Shown here: piece after piece, positions 1 through 8,676 of the stretch
Position numbering within the stretch: the first letter of the stretch is position 1
Layout of the letters: every line of letters starts with the position of its first letter
Source: Paenibacillus oenotherae
GTDB lineage: Bacteria > Bacillota > Bacilli > Paenibacillales > Paenibacillaceae
Length of the DNA: 64,000 nucleotides
Reading direction: 5' to 3'
Assembly: GCF_019443105.1 (NCBI RefSeq)
Contig: NZ_JAHZIJ010000003.1
Span: forward strand, 248,001 to 312,000
Position numbers and translations under genes: made by a program
Notes under the pieces: generated by a model
Database searches by the model: none
Told to the model about the DNA's origin: nothing
What the model saw: the letters and a program-made list of their open reading frames with translations, nothing else

Positions 1-1
1 C

Positions 2-241
2 AGTGCCAGAGGCTGTCAGCAGGAGGGCTATCTGGAGTTTGTGGTGAGCAATATTTGTGACGATACGGCCAAGCTGAGCGATAAGCGGATTTTCGATCCG
101 GGCTACAGTACGAAGAATGATGCCCATAACGGCCTTGGTCTGGCTATTGTAAAGTCCATTGTGGATCAGTATAAAGGAACGGTGCGGATTGTGATGGATA
201 AGGAGGACTGGATCGCCTTCATTATCCGAATCCCCCATTAG
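2..241 (+). CDS. Sensor histidine kinase, C-terminal fragment (cut by window start)
   Basis: The reading frame is open from the first bases and ends at TAA 239-241, so only the last ~79 residues are present. They contain the end of a GHKL ATPase domain: a phenylalanine-glycine turn (FDPGYSTK) followed by the G2 box GLGLAIVKSIVDQYKG, which closes over ATP in histidine kinases. The short lid and the GYSTK wording resemble AgrC/citrate-type or HATPase_c_5 kinases more than the classical EnvZ type. The signal sensed and the partner regulator lie outside the window. Confidence 0.8.
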   Translation, partial: SARGCQQEGYLEFVVSNICDDTAKLSDKRIFDPGYSTKNDAHNGLGLAIVKSIVDQYKGTVRIVMDKEDWIAFIIRIPH

Positions 242-338
242 ATGAAGAGATACGCTGAGGCAGGCTGCTTGCAGCGGAATTTAAGGAGGATTAGCTTCTT
301 GCTTGGACGGAATAGTCTGAGCAGGAAGCTTTTTATTT

Positions 339-347
339 TGATATAAT
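339..347 (+). promoter_or_regulatory. Extended -10 promoter for the SWIM/SNF2 pair
   Basis: TGATATAAT (TGn plus a perfect TATAAT) lies 34 bases upstream of the ATG at 381. No good -35 box is seen 17 bases further up, as is usual for extended -10 promoters. Its position argues against translation from the upstream in-frame ATG at 354, which would sit at the transcription start. Confidence 0.6.
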
Positions 348-380
348 AGAGGGATGTTGAATAAGATCGGAGGGACGGGA

Positions 381-1994
381 ATGGACTTCATTGAGCTGCA
401 CGAGGACATGCGGGTGAAAATGGAGGGAGAGCTTGCTGCTGCCATGCCGCTGCACCTGATTGAGCGGGGATGGGACTATTACCGTCGGGACAAGGTGCAT
501 TCTGTGGAGGTTATGGAAGACGGCTCCGCGATCTATGGAACTGTACGCGGCAGCGATTTCTATGCGGTTACGCTTGACGGCGACGATTTCAGCTACAGTA
601 CATGCACATGTCCATATAATGGCTATTGCAAGCATATGGCGGCTGTTTTCTTCGCCTATTATCATTATGCGCCGGATCTGAGTGCGGACGAAATATACAA
701 TTGGCTGCTCAATGGCGGCGAGTTGGTAACGCAGAGAGAGGTTATTGGGAATTCCGCTCGTCGGGGGGGCGAAGCGGAAGGACGAGATGGCAGGGATGTA
801 CATGTTGACCGGATGAATCCGGGAGGATGGCTGGAAGAGATGGAGCGCCTGCATGGCGCATCGTGGAAATTATGCCGTCATTCGCTTCACCCGCTGCAGG
901 CGGTGCTGTCGGCGCTGAAGGGATTGTCGAAGACGTGGGACGAAGGGCTGCGGCGCATCCATTGGATGCATGCAATTCTGTTCGTGATCGAGCAGGCGGA
1001 GAAGGCCTATTCGATGATTGACAGCTACAGCCGCTATTATTATGAGATGGCCTACGCGCGGATGACGGAGCCTTGGCTTACGCATTATTTTGAGCTGGCA
1101 GCGGATCTTAAGCCCAGTGAGATGACGGATAACGAGCATGAGGCGGTTCAGAGTCTGCTTGCGATGTTCCATGATCGGGACATGGATCGGGAGATGCAGC
1201 TGCATCGCTGGGAAATGATGTATTTTGCATTGTGGTCCCGCCTTATTGATAACTCGGAGTGGCGTGCCGGCGAGGAAGCTTGGCTGACTGCACAGATGGA
1301 GGCGGCCAAAGATGCGGGGAGACAGAGCTTTTTCTTCCCGATGGCGATGGCTTATCTGGCCTTTGCCGATGGGCGCGATGAAGCCGCAATCGGGCTGCTG
1401 GGTGAGACCGTGTTCAACCGAACGGTGCTGCTTGCTTGCGATTGCGCCTTCCAGCGGCTGGAGGAGAGCGACTGGGACAGATTGGAGAGCTGGATCACTT
1501 ACTTGTTCGGCGGGCTGTCCATTGAGCGCAAGTCCCGGGCATTCGGGCCTTTCCTGTCGATGTGCAGAATTGCCGACGAGCGGCAGCCGGACAATCCGAA
1601 ATGGCAGCAGTACTTGATCTCATTCCTGCCGCATTCCTATTCTGCGCTCACGGATCATTGGAAGCAGCGGCAGCAGTACGAGCAATGGACCGATCTGCAG
1701 CTGCTGCTCGGCATCGAGCCTGAGGATTTGGATGTGGGGGATGTAAGGGAGCTGGCCAAGGTCGCACCGCAATCGCTTATTCCGCTCTATCATCAATCGA
1801 TTGATACTGCGATACGCTCGCGCAATCGGCAAGGGTACCGTCATGCAGTCAAGCAGATGAAGAAGCTGGAGCGGCTCTATCGCGCAGAGAAGCAGCTTCA
1901 TAAGTGGAGCCTTTATGTGGATGGTATTGTTCGCAAGCATCATCGGCTGCGGGCACTGCAGGAAGAGCTTTGGAGAGGAAAGATTATTACATGA
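381..1994 (+). CDS. SWIM zinc-finger domain protein
   Basis: A 537-aa protein with a SWIM zinc-finger signature CxCx5CxH near residues 75-85 (Cys75, Cys77, Cys83, His85). The rest is helical and rich in Trp, Leu and Glu, without another motif I recognise. SWIM domains bind DNA or proteins, and in Bacillales this family is typically encoded next to an SNF2-type helicase, as here: the stop overlaps the helicase start by four bases (ATGA). ATG 381 was chosen because GGAGGGA sits 6 bases before it; the in-frame ATG 354 has no ribosome binding site. A role as helicase partner in DNA or RNA metabolism is inferred from this pairing. Confidence 0.85.
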   Translation: MDFIELHEDMRVKMEGELAAAMPLHLIERGWDYYRRDKVHSVEVMEDGSAIYGTVRGSDFYAVTLDGDDFSYSTCTCPYNGYCKHMAAVFFAYYHYAPDLSADEIYNWLLNGGELVTQREVIGNSARRGGEAEGRDGRDVHVDRMNPGGWLEEMERLHGASWKLCRHSLHPLQAVLSALKGLSKTWDEGLRRIHWMHAILFVIEQAEKAYSMIDSYSRYYYEMAYARMTEPWLTHYFELAADLKPSEMTDNEHEAVQSLLAMFHDRDMDREMQLHRWEMMYFALWSRLIDNSEWRAGEEAWLTAQMEAAKDAGRQSFFFPMAMAYLAFADGRDEAAIGLLGETVFNRTVLLACDCAFQRLEESDWDRLESWITYLFGGLSIERKSRAFGPFLSMCRIADERQPDNPKWQQYLISFLPHSYSALTDHWKQRQQYEQWTDLQLLLGIEPEDLDVGDVRELAKVAPQSLIPLYHQSIDTAIRSRNRQGYRHAVKQMKKLERLYRAEKQLHKWSLYVDGIVRKHHRLRALQEELWRGKIIT

Positions 1995-4900
1995 GAGGCT
2001 TCACAGGTGCGGAAACGGTAAAGGTTGACGGATATTGGAAGGATGGGGAGGGCATCGTGCTTGCGGTGTCTAATGCCTCAAGCCTTGCGCATCGGGCGAG
2101 GCATCTGCTGTTCGCGTGGCATGAGGCCTCCTGGTACGGAGCGGATATCGAGGAACGGATGGAGGATCGTTCCACTGTGAAGGAGCTTCCGATGTCAGCA
2201 CTGCTCGCTATGGACTATTTGGCCGCACCGGAGCCGGCCCGGCTTCTTCGGGTGGAATGGAGCGAGCAGGCGCTGCAGCTGATGGAGATGGCGAAGCTGC
2301 TGCGGCAAGCGCTTATGAAAGGCTGGTTTATGCCGGATTGGTCGCGCTGGTCGGCAGATGCGCGGGCCTGGAAGCTCGCCGTTCCGGGATCGGAGCGGGC
2401 AACAGCCTCGCAGTTGGAAGAGCTTGCGGATACGCTGGAAGCGCAGGGGAATAAGGGAGCAGCCAGAAGATGGCTGAGCCATATCATTGAAGAAATGATC
2501 GAGGGCGACAGCCGTGTCGCAGCAGTCTGGGAGAAGACCGTTGCAGATTCAGGCAGCGGCGCTCTTATGATGAAGGCGGCGGATAAGGAAGACTGGCTGG
2601 TAGCCATTGGCTTGAAGAAGGATACGACTCCGTTCCGGGCTGCGCTGCAGCTGCTTGAGCCGGATGAAGATGAGGGCTGGAGGCTGCGGCCGGCCGTTCA
2701 GGATCGTGTCGAAGGCGGACGCTGGATAACGCTGAATCGCGCAGCTGCTGCTGTGCGGCGGGTTGATAGCGGCGGCGCTCACGAACAGGAAGCCACCGTG
2801 GCGGCGCTGAATGTGAATGCGGATCATGCAGATTATGCGGAAGATGCAGATCATGCGGAATATGCGGTTGTCAGTCGCGGAGAGACAGCTGCGGTTCAGG
2901 CTCTTCGTGATCCTGCCGCCGTTGTCGGCGGCGACGGATTAGCCGCAGCGGCTTCCGGGGAAGCGGGCTCACGGCTCCGCTGGCGGCTGCCCCAGGATGC
3001 GCCAGCGGAATGGGGGCCTTATTTCGCCGAGCGGATGGGCAAGGAAGAGGCCAAGTGGCTTGCTTCGCTGCCGGACTGGGCCAGAACGGAGCGGGCGGAG
3101 GACGGAATCAAGACCGAGCTGAGCGATGGCGAAGCATGGGCGTTTCTTGAGGATGCCAGCGCGCGTCTGCTGGCTGCCGGTTGTTCAGTTCTGCTGCCAG
3201 GCTGGTGGGAAGCGGTGCGCAGCCGCAAGATGCGGCTTAAGGCAAAGGTGAAGTCTTCGGTTGGCTCATCGGAGCAGCCGATGTTCGGGCTGAACCAGAT
3301 CGTGGATTTCGATTGGAAGCTCGCTGTTGGCAATGTCGATATGACCGAAGCGGAATTTATGCGGCTTGCGGAGGAGAACCGGCGGCTGATGCGTGTTGGC
3401 GGCGAATGGGTGCATCTTGACCCGGACGATGTGGACCGTATCCGCAAATGGCTGAAGAAGAAGGGCGGCAAGCGGGATTTCACGATGCGGGATGTGCTGG
3501 AGATGCATCTGCGCGGCGGCTCCGAGCTGGAAGCCGAGCGTGAGGATATGGAAGCGCTGGAGGCCGAGGTTGAGCTGAATGAGCATCTGGCGGCATGGAT
3601 CGGCAAGCTGAATGAGTCTGCGGATCTGCCGCTGGTAGAGAAGCCGGAATCATTCCACGGCGAACTGCGGCCTTATCAGCTGCAGGGGGTGTCCTGGCTT
3701 GCTTTTCTGCGGCGGTTCGGACTTGGCGGCTGTCTGGCGGATGATATGGGGCTTGGCAAGACGATTCAATTCACAGCGTATTTGCAGCATATTATCGAGC
3801 AGGGCAATGGCCAGGGGCCTTCGCTGCTGATCTGCCCGACCTCCGTTATCGGCAACTGGGAGAAGGAGCTGGAGCGGTTCGCCCCGACATTGCGGGTGCT
3901 TGTTCATTATGGGCCGCGGCGTGATCGCGGAGAGGCCTTCGCTGCGGCTGCTGCGGAAGCTGATCTGGTCATCACCTCTTATGCGCTGACGCCTATTGAT
4001 GAAGAGGAATTATGCGGGATGCAGTGGGATGTTGTGTGCCTGGATGAAGCGCAGAACATTAAAAATTATTACACGAAGCAATCTGGTGTCATACGCAAGC
4101 TGCCCTCGAACCATCGGGTCGCTCTAACTGGAACGCCGATGGAGAACAGGCTGACTGAGCTGTGGTCGATTTATGATTTCACCAATCCGGGTTATCTCGG
4201 CAGTCTCAATGAATTCCGCAAAGCGGTCGTTGTTCCGATAGAACGGGAGCGGAATGCGGAGATTATTAACGAGCTGCAGCGGTGGGTGAAGCCATTCATG
4301 CTGCGGCGGGTGAAGAAGGACCCTGCCATTCAGCTGGCGCTGCCTGACAAGAATGAGACCCGCACCTACTTATCGCTTACCGTGGAACAGGGCACACTAT
4401 ATGAGAATATTGTCTCCGAGCTGCTCGGCAAGCTGGAATCGCTGGGCGCTATGCAGCGGCGCGGGTTGATCCTGTCTACCTTAACTAGGCTGAAGCAGGT
4501 ATGCGATCATCCTAACCTGCTGCTCAAGGAAGAGATCAAGAATGCCTGGGATCCCGAGCGCTCCAACAAGGTGCTGCGTGTACTGGAGATGGTGGAGGAG
4601 ATTGCGGCGGAGGGCGAGCGCTGCTTGATCTTCACCCAATATGTCGAGATGGGCGAAACGCTCAAGCGGCTGTTGGAGGAGCGGCTGAATGTGGCTGTGC
4701 CTTATTTGTACGGCGGTGTGCCCAAGGCGGCGCGTGATGCGATGATCCGGAAATTCCAGGATGAGGAGCAGCCGGGCTGCGCGTTCGTGCTGTCGCTGAA
4801 GGCAGGAGGAACAGGCCTTAATCTGACCGCTGCCAATCATGTTATCCATTTCGACCGGTGGTGGAATCCGGCAGTGGAGAACCAGGCGACCGACCGTGCC

Positions 4901-5104
4901 TTCCGCATCGGACAAACGAGGAATGTGCAGGTGCATAAATATGTGACGCTTGGTACGCTGGAAGAGCGGATCGATGATATGATTACCCGGAAGCAGACAC
5001 TGAACGATCAGGTAGTGGGACAGTCCGAGAACTGGATTACCGAGCTGTCTACCGACGAACTGCGCGAGCTGTTCTCGCTGCGCAAGCAGCGGCTTAAAGG
5101 GTAG
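1991..5104 (+). CDS. SNF2-family DEAD/DEAH-box helicase
   Basis: A 1037-aa protein. The C-terminal half is a Swi2/Snf2 motor: motif I DDMGLGKT near residue 590, motif II DEAQ near 685, LTGTPMENR after it, then a helicase C domain ending in QATDRAFRIGQ and VHK. This is an ATP-driven DNA or RNA translocase; the N-terminal half resembles the bacterial SNF2-associated region. Translation is probably coupled to the SWIM gene through an ATGA overlap; the longer open frame from 1904 would run deep inside that gene. Residues ~275-295 hold a low-complexity stretch (DHADYAEDADHAEYA) encoded by near-repeated GATCATGCGGA units, an insertion in the linker before the motor. Substrate unknown. Confidence 0.92.
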   Translation: MRGFTGAETVKVDGYWKDGEGIVLAVSNASSLAHRARHLLFAWHEASWYGADIEERMEDRSTVKELPMSALLAMDYLAAPEPARLLRVEWSEQALQLMEMAKLLRQALMKGWFMPDWSRWSADARAWKLAVPGSERATASQLEELADTLEAQGNKGAARRWLSHIIEEMIEGDSRVAAVWEKTVADSGSGALMMKAADKEDWLVAIGLKKDTTPFRAALQLLEPDEDEGWRLRPAVQDRVEGGRWITLNRAAAAVRRVDSGGAHEQEATVAALNVNADHADYAEDADHAEYAVVSRGETAAVQALRDPAAVVGGDGLAAAASGEAGSRLRWRLPQDAPAEWGPYFAERMGKEEAKWLASLPDWARTERAEDGIKTELSDGEAWAFLEDASARLLAAGCSVLLPGWWEAVRSRKMRLKAKVKSSVGSSEQPMFGLNQIVDFDWKLAVGNVDMTEAEFMRLAEENRRLMRVGGEWVHLDPDDVDRIRKWLKKKGGKRDFTMRDVLEMHLRGGSELEAEREDMEALEAEVELNEHLAAWIGKLNESADLPLVEKPESFHGELRPYQLQGVSWLAFLRRFGLGGCLADDMGLGKTIQFTAYLQHIIEQGNGQGPSLLICPTSVIGNWEKELERFAPTLRVLVHYGPRRDRGEAFAAAAAEADLVITSYALTPIDEEELCGMQWDVVCLDEAQNIKNYYTKQSGVIRKLPSNHRVALTGTPMENRLTELWSIYDFTNPGYLGSLNEFRKAVVVPIERERNAEIINELQRWVKPFMLRRVKKDPAIQLALPDKNETRTYLSLTVEQGTLYENIVSELLGKLESLGAMQRRGLILSTLTRLKQVCDHPNLLLKEEIKNAWDPERSNKVLRVLEMVEEIAAEGERCLIFTQYVEMGETLKRLLEERLNVAVPYLYGGVPKAARDAMIRKFQDEEQPGCAFVLSLKAGGTGLNLTAANHVIHFDRWWNPAVENQATDRAFRIGQTRNVQVHKYVTLGTLEERIDDMITRKQTLNDQVVGQSENWITELSTDELRELFSLRKQRLKG

Positions 5105-5161
5105 GGAAATGTATGACGGCAGTTGGAAGACAAGTGAAGCAGAGTATGAGGTGATGGTGGA

Positions 5162-5395
5162 GTGGTAAAGGCATCCGGTGATGAAGCTGCTCAGTCCGGG
5201 CTGAATAATGAAGGACTGGCAGTGAAGCGAAGAGGAAGACCGCCGGGGTCACTGAAATCCAGCGCGGAAGCTGCGCAGGAGCAGGAGCCAGAAGCTCAGG
5301 AGGAGATTGGGCCAGAGGGCGCCGCTCCGCATTGGCAGGCATTCTACCGTTCCATTCGGGATGCGGTGGCGGATATGCGTCCGCCTCGCGGATAA
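5162..5395 (+). CDS. Small AT-hook protein
   Basis: A 77-aa hydrophilic protein with an AT-hook core KRRGRPPGS at residues ~21-29, which normally binds the minor groove of AT-rich DNA, and a Glu/Ala-rich linker. The C-terminal ~20 residues (WQAFYRSIRDAVADMR) could form a short helix. Start GTG with GAGGTG upstream. It lies 57 bases after the SNF2 helicase and before a terminator, so it is probably the last gene of that unit. A DNA-binding accessory role is inferred. Confidence 0.65.
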   Translation: MVKASGDEAAQSGLNNEGLAVKRRGRPPGSLKSSAEAAQEQEPEAQEEIGPEGAAPHWQAFYRSIRDAVADMRPPRG

Positions 5396-5405
5396 TAGGT
5401 TATGG

Positions 5406-5440
5406 GGACAGCTGATTAGTAATCGGCTGTCCTCTTTTTT
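5406..5440 (+). terminator. Rho-independent terminator
   Basis: GGACAGC (5406-5412) pairs with GCTGTCC (5426-5432) and is followed by a run of seven T. It closes the SWIM-SNF2-AT-hook unit. Confidence 0.85.
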
Positions 5441-5481
5441 TGTATACACAATGTTAGAGGTGCGTGTTACTCATGCCAAGG

Positions 5482-5610
5482 CTAGCAACAGCCATCCTTG
5501 TTCTTCTTAGGCAAATTGCCGGAATCCGCCTTCTTATCGCCGAATTGATCCAGTCTGCCTGGGCTCGATGCCGGTCCGTCATTCTTAGGCTTGCTGTTTC
5601 TTCCCGCCAT
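5482..5610 (-). CDS. Small hydrophilic protein, 42 aa
   Basis: The reverse strand carries a 42-codon frame starting ATG at 5610, with a strong GGAGGTGAT ribosome binding site at 5616-5624. The product is very hydrophilic (Lys/Asp/Gly/Ser rich), begins MAGRNSKPKNDG and ends in KKNKDGCC. The terminal Cys pair is notable (metal or lipid attachment possible, not shown). Function unknown. Confidence 0.6.
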   Translation of the reverse strand: MAGRNSKPKNDGPASSPGRLDQFGDKKADSGNLPKKNKDGCC

Positions 5611-5908
5611 TAAGTATCACCTCCAGCATGTATTAAGATGAGCGGTTTATGGGGATTCAATGCTTGGGAAATGTTGTTGGTTTATTATGCAAAAAATAGT
5701 AATTACAAAGAAATAAAAATGTATATTTATCTATTTCGATAAAAACAGACTTCATTCGACTTTATCTCTTAAGGAAAATTGGAGGTACTTCTCCTATACT
5801 GTTCAGGTGTGAATAGAAATAAACATTAATAAGGAGGAAATAACATCTAGAATGATACATCGCTCAACGCAGAAAACTACAAAATTTGAAGGAAAGAAGG
5901 ATGGTAGT
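5611..5908. other. AT-rich intergenic region before the RHS locus
   Basis: Base composition falls sharply to AT-rich here and stays low until about 22 kb, marking the left edge of the accessory island. A TATACT at 5795-5800 could be a -10 box, but I see no matching -35. No other gene is visible. Confidence 0.4.
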
Positions 5909-8665
5909 ATGTACAAAATTTTGAATGCAATTGTAATTAATATGATCATTTTCTCGTTATTGTTCTCGGGAATTGTATTAGCAAACGAACAAAAAGTATC
6001 AAAAGATATTACTTCCACAAAAATTGAAAAACCACTGCCAGATTCGGTAGATAAAAAAATAGAAATTGATAAAGAATTGATTTCTGAACGTTCCAGCAAT
6101 TCTAAAAGCTATTTGATGAATGATGGTTCTACAACAGTTGTTATAAACACTTATTCGGTTCACTATGAGAAAAATAGCGGGGAATGGGCCGATATTAACC
6201 CGATCTTGGTCAGCAATGATGCAGTAGAAAGTTTGGAGAAGAAGATGGTTTCGAAGAATATCTCTCGTCAAATGGATCGGGATAAGAGATTGCCCAAAGA
6301 AGAGCTTGCTAAAAAGGCGAAGAAGAAGTCTTATGTAGCGCCATATGTTCCTTTTACAGCTGAACTACCATATGACATTAACGACGGCTATACGATGGGT
6401 AAGGAGGCGGATTCACTTACGTTGGTTCCTGTGGGTTCTACATCTTCAGTGGGTGTTGTAAACCTTGAGAAAGGGAATAAGGTCAGCTATAAAAATGTGT
6501 GGAAGAATACGGATGTCGAGCTGGCTATTATTAATGATGGTATAAAAGAAACGATGTTTGTGGCAACTCCAGACAGTCCCGAAACGTTTAGTTTTAAAAT
6601 AGTTGGCAATCTAAAAGATGATTTTTCCTCGGGGAATCTTCAAATATTGCCGCCATGGGTGGAAGATGCCGATGGGAAATTCCAGTACTTAGAGCAGAAT
6701 ATCCGGACTGAGGGGAATCAGAAGTACATTGATATCCACATTCCTAAGGATCAATTGAAGTATCCTATAGTCATTGATCCGACAGTTGTTACAATAGGTA
6801 ATTCGAAAGATACGGCATATGATGCTACGAATCCTTATGATGCAGGTTATGGAGCATCTGAGCGGTTCAGGCAGCACAATGTTATGAAAACATTGATGAA
6901 ATTTGATCTTTCATTCGTCCCATCCAATGCAGTGATTAAAAGTGCGGAATTAAAATTAAGAACGGGAGTTGCTGTGGATTTAGGCAGCTCTACTCCTATA
7001 ATGACCTTAAATAGAGTTACAAGCTCTTGGAATGAATATACGACAAATGCAACTAATGCGCCATCATATTCCGATTTCATTACTAATATCTATGTTGCGA
7101 ACTTCAAAAATGGATTCGATAGAATAGTATTCGGTACGACAATAACAGCGAATTTAATGACTGCTGTATCGAACTGGGTGAATGGTACATGGCCAAATGA
7201 AGGGTTTATTATGAATTGGAGTGCGGCAAGCAGCTCTGATTTATGGATATTATCTAGAGAATTTGGTGATGCAGAATACACGCCTAAACTTGTTCTCAAC
7301 TACAACGTTCCGTCAAGCAAGCCACAGGTAACCTACCCTAATGGAGGGGAAGTGTTGGATGGGGCGGCAACGATCTATTGGAATGCTGCAATTGATCCTG
7401 ACAATACACAGAATACAATTAAATACCAAGTACAGTTATCCGCGAATGGAGGCAGCACATGGTCGGACATTGTTGGTTTGACCAACCCTGCCGTCACACA
7501 ATATCCCTATGATTTCAGCAGTATTCCTGCCACGAATAATGCGTTAATACGCATCCGTGCCTATGATGGGGAAGATTATGGCGAGTGGGATCAATCCGAT
7601 ACTTATTTCACGATCAAACATAATCAGGCTCCTCTTGCGCCTACGGGGCTAACGCCTGGTAATGCGACTTCTAGTTCACCGCATCTTATCTCTGTTATTT
7701 CACCTATATTGAACTGGACCTTTGTGGATCCCGATGTAGGGGATTACCAGACAGCTTATCAAGTTGAGTTATACTCTGGTTCCACCCTTGTGCATGATTC
7801 GGGCTGGATTGCTTCCTCCATCCGATCATATACGGTTCCGATTCCATTGCTTAGAAACTCCTTGTACAACTGGCGGGTTCGAACAAAAGACACTTATGGA
7901 GCGGTTTCCAACTTATCAAGCAAAGCTTACATAAAGATAAACAGTATACCGACTGTAAGCTTTTCTTCCTATAGTGATGGACAGAATTTGCCTAATAATA
8001 ATCTGGACTTCACATGGCTATATAATGATTTAGAAGGTCAAGCTCAAGCGGCATACAAAATTCAAGGGTCGACAGATAATTGGACGAACCTGATGTACGA
8101 TACTGGCATCGTATCCGGATCGGCTCTTTCACACCATACACCGGCTCTTGCTAACGGCGAATGGGATTTCCGAATCAGTGTCTATGACGGCATGGAATGG
8201 TCAGACTGGGCGTATCGTACTGACTTGAAATTGCCGAACAGCTTTGAGCCTAACGATACAAGCGCCACGGCGTATCCGATCCTGTATAACAATAATTACA
8301 GCACGTTGATTTCATCGTCAACCGATGTTGATTGGTTCGTCTATTCTCCTGTTAAAGCAGGTGTCGATGAAGTTGTCTTTAATGTACCTGCCGGACGTAA
8401 TTACGATATTTTTATCTATGACAAGGATCTTAATCTGGTAGCATCCGGGCAAAGAGACGCAAGCGGAATAGAGACCCTGCTGTACAAGGTATCTAGCGGC
8501 CCTAATATAAAATACTTCATTAAAATTGTAGGTGCAGGCGGCGCATTCAGTACAACTTCAACTTATACACTATCAGTAAAAAGGCTGGAGATGAACTTCC
8601 AGACGATCTATCAATACGATGACAATGGAAATATTACATCCAAAACGACGACTTTAATTAATTAG
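5909..8665 (+). CDS. Secreted DNRLRE-domain protein with Ig-like and PPC domains
   Basis: A ~918-aa exported protein. From ATG 5909 it begins with a classical signal peptide (hydrophobic segment ending LANEQ); an in-frame ATG at 5852 behind AAGGAGG is the alternative start. Residues ~270-465 match a DNRLRE domain (MKTLMKFDLSF, WVNGTWPNEGF, AEYTPKLVLNY). Then come three Ig/fibronectin-like modules with GG(S/T)W and WDFRISVYDG motifs. Near residues 775-895 is a bacterial pre-peptidase C-terminal domain (FEPNDTSATA, DVDWFVYS). The last residues, YQYDDNGNITSKTT, form one YD/RHS repeat. It lies 11 bases before the RHS gene; the pair covers the architecture of B. subtilis WapA in two proteins. Probable cell-wall carrier of the toxin system. 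Confidence 0.85.
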   Translation: MYKILNAIVINMIIFSLLFSGIVLANEQKVSKDITSTKIEKPLPDSVDKKIEIDKELISERSSNSKSYLMNDGSTTVVINTYSVHYEKNSGEWADINPILVSNDAVESLEKKMVSKNISRQMDRDKRLPKEELAKKAKKKSYVAPYVPFTAELPYDINDGYTMGKEADSLTLVPVGSTSSVGVVNLEKGNKVSYKNVWKNTDVELAIINDGIKETMFVATPDSPETFSFKIVGNLKDDFSSGNLQILPPWVEDADGKFQYLEQNIRTEGNQKYIDIHIPKDQLKYPIVIDPTVVTIGNSKDTAYDATNPYDAGYGASERFRQHNVMKTLMKFDLSFVPSNAVIKSAELKLRTGVAVDLGSSTPIMTLNRVTSSWNEYTTNATNAPSYSDFITNIYVANFKNGFDRIVFGTTITANLMTAVSNWVNGTWPNEGFIMNWSAASSSDLWILSREFGDAEYTPKLVLNYNVPSSKPQVTYPNGGEVLDGAATIYWNAAIDPDNTQNTIKYQVQLSANGGSTWSDIVGLTNPAVTQYPYDFSSIPATNNALIRIRAYDGEDYGEWDQSDTYFTIKHNQAPLAPTGLTPGNATSSSPHLISVISPILNWTFVDPDVGDYQTAYQVELYSGSTLVHDSGWIASSIRSYTVPIPLLRNSLYNWRVRTKDTYGAVSNLSSKAYIKINSIPTVSFSSYSDGQNLPNNNLDFTWLYNDLEGQAQAAYKIQGSTDNWTNLMYDTGIVSGSALSHHTPALANGEWDFRISVYDGMEWSDWAYRTDLKLPNSFEPNDTSATAYPILYNNNYSTLISSSTDVDWFVYSPVKAGVDEVVFNVPAGRNYDIFIYDKDLNLVASGQRDASGIETLLYKVSSGPNIKYFIKIVGAGGAFSTTSTYTLSVKRLEMNFQTIYQYDDNGNITSKTTTLIN

Positions 8666-8676
8666 AGGGGATCACT

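Noticed and set aside
299-346. 15-codon frame (TTG 299) behind AAGGAGGA
   Set aside because: It ends in the promoter of the next gene; no attenuator hairpin or amino-acid pattern supports a leader peptide.
1904-1990. Longer start of the SNF2 helicase
   Set aside because: It would overlap the SWIM gene by 91 bases; the ATGA overlap at 1991 is the usual coupling arrangement.
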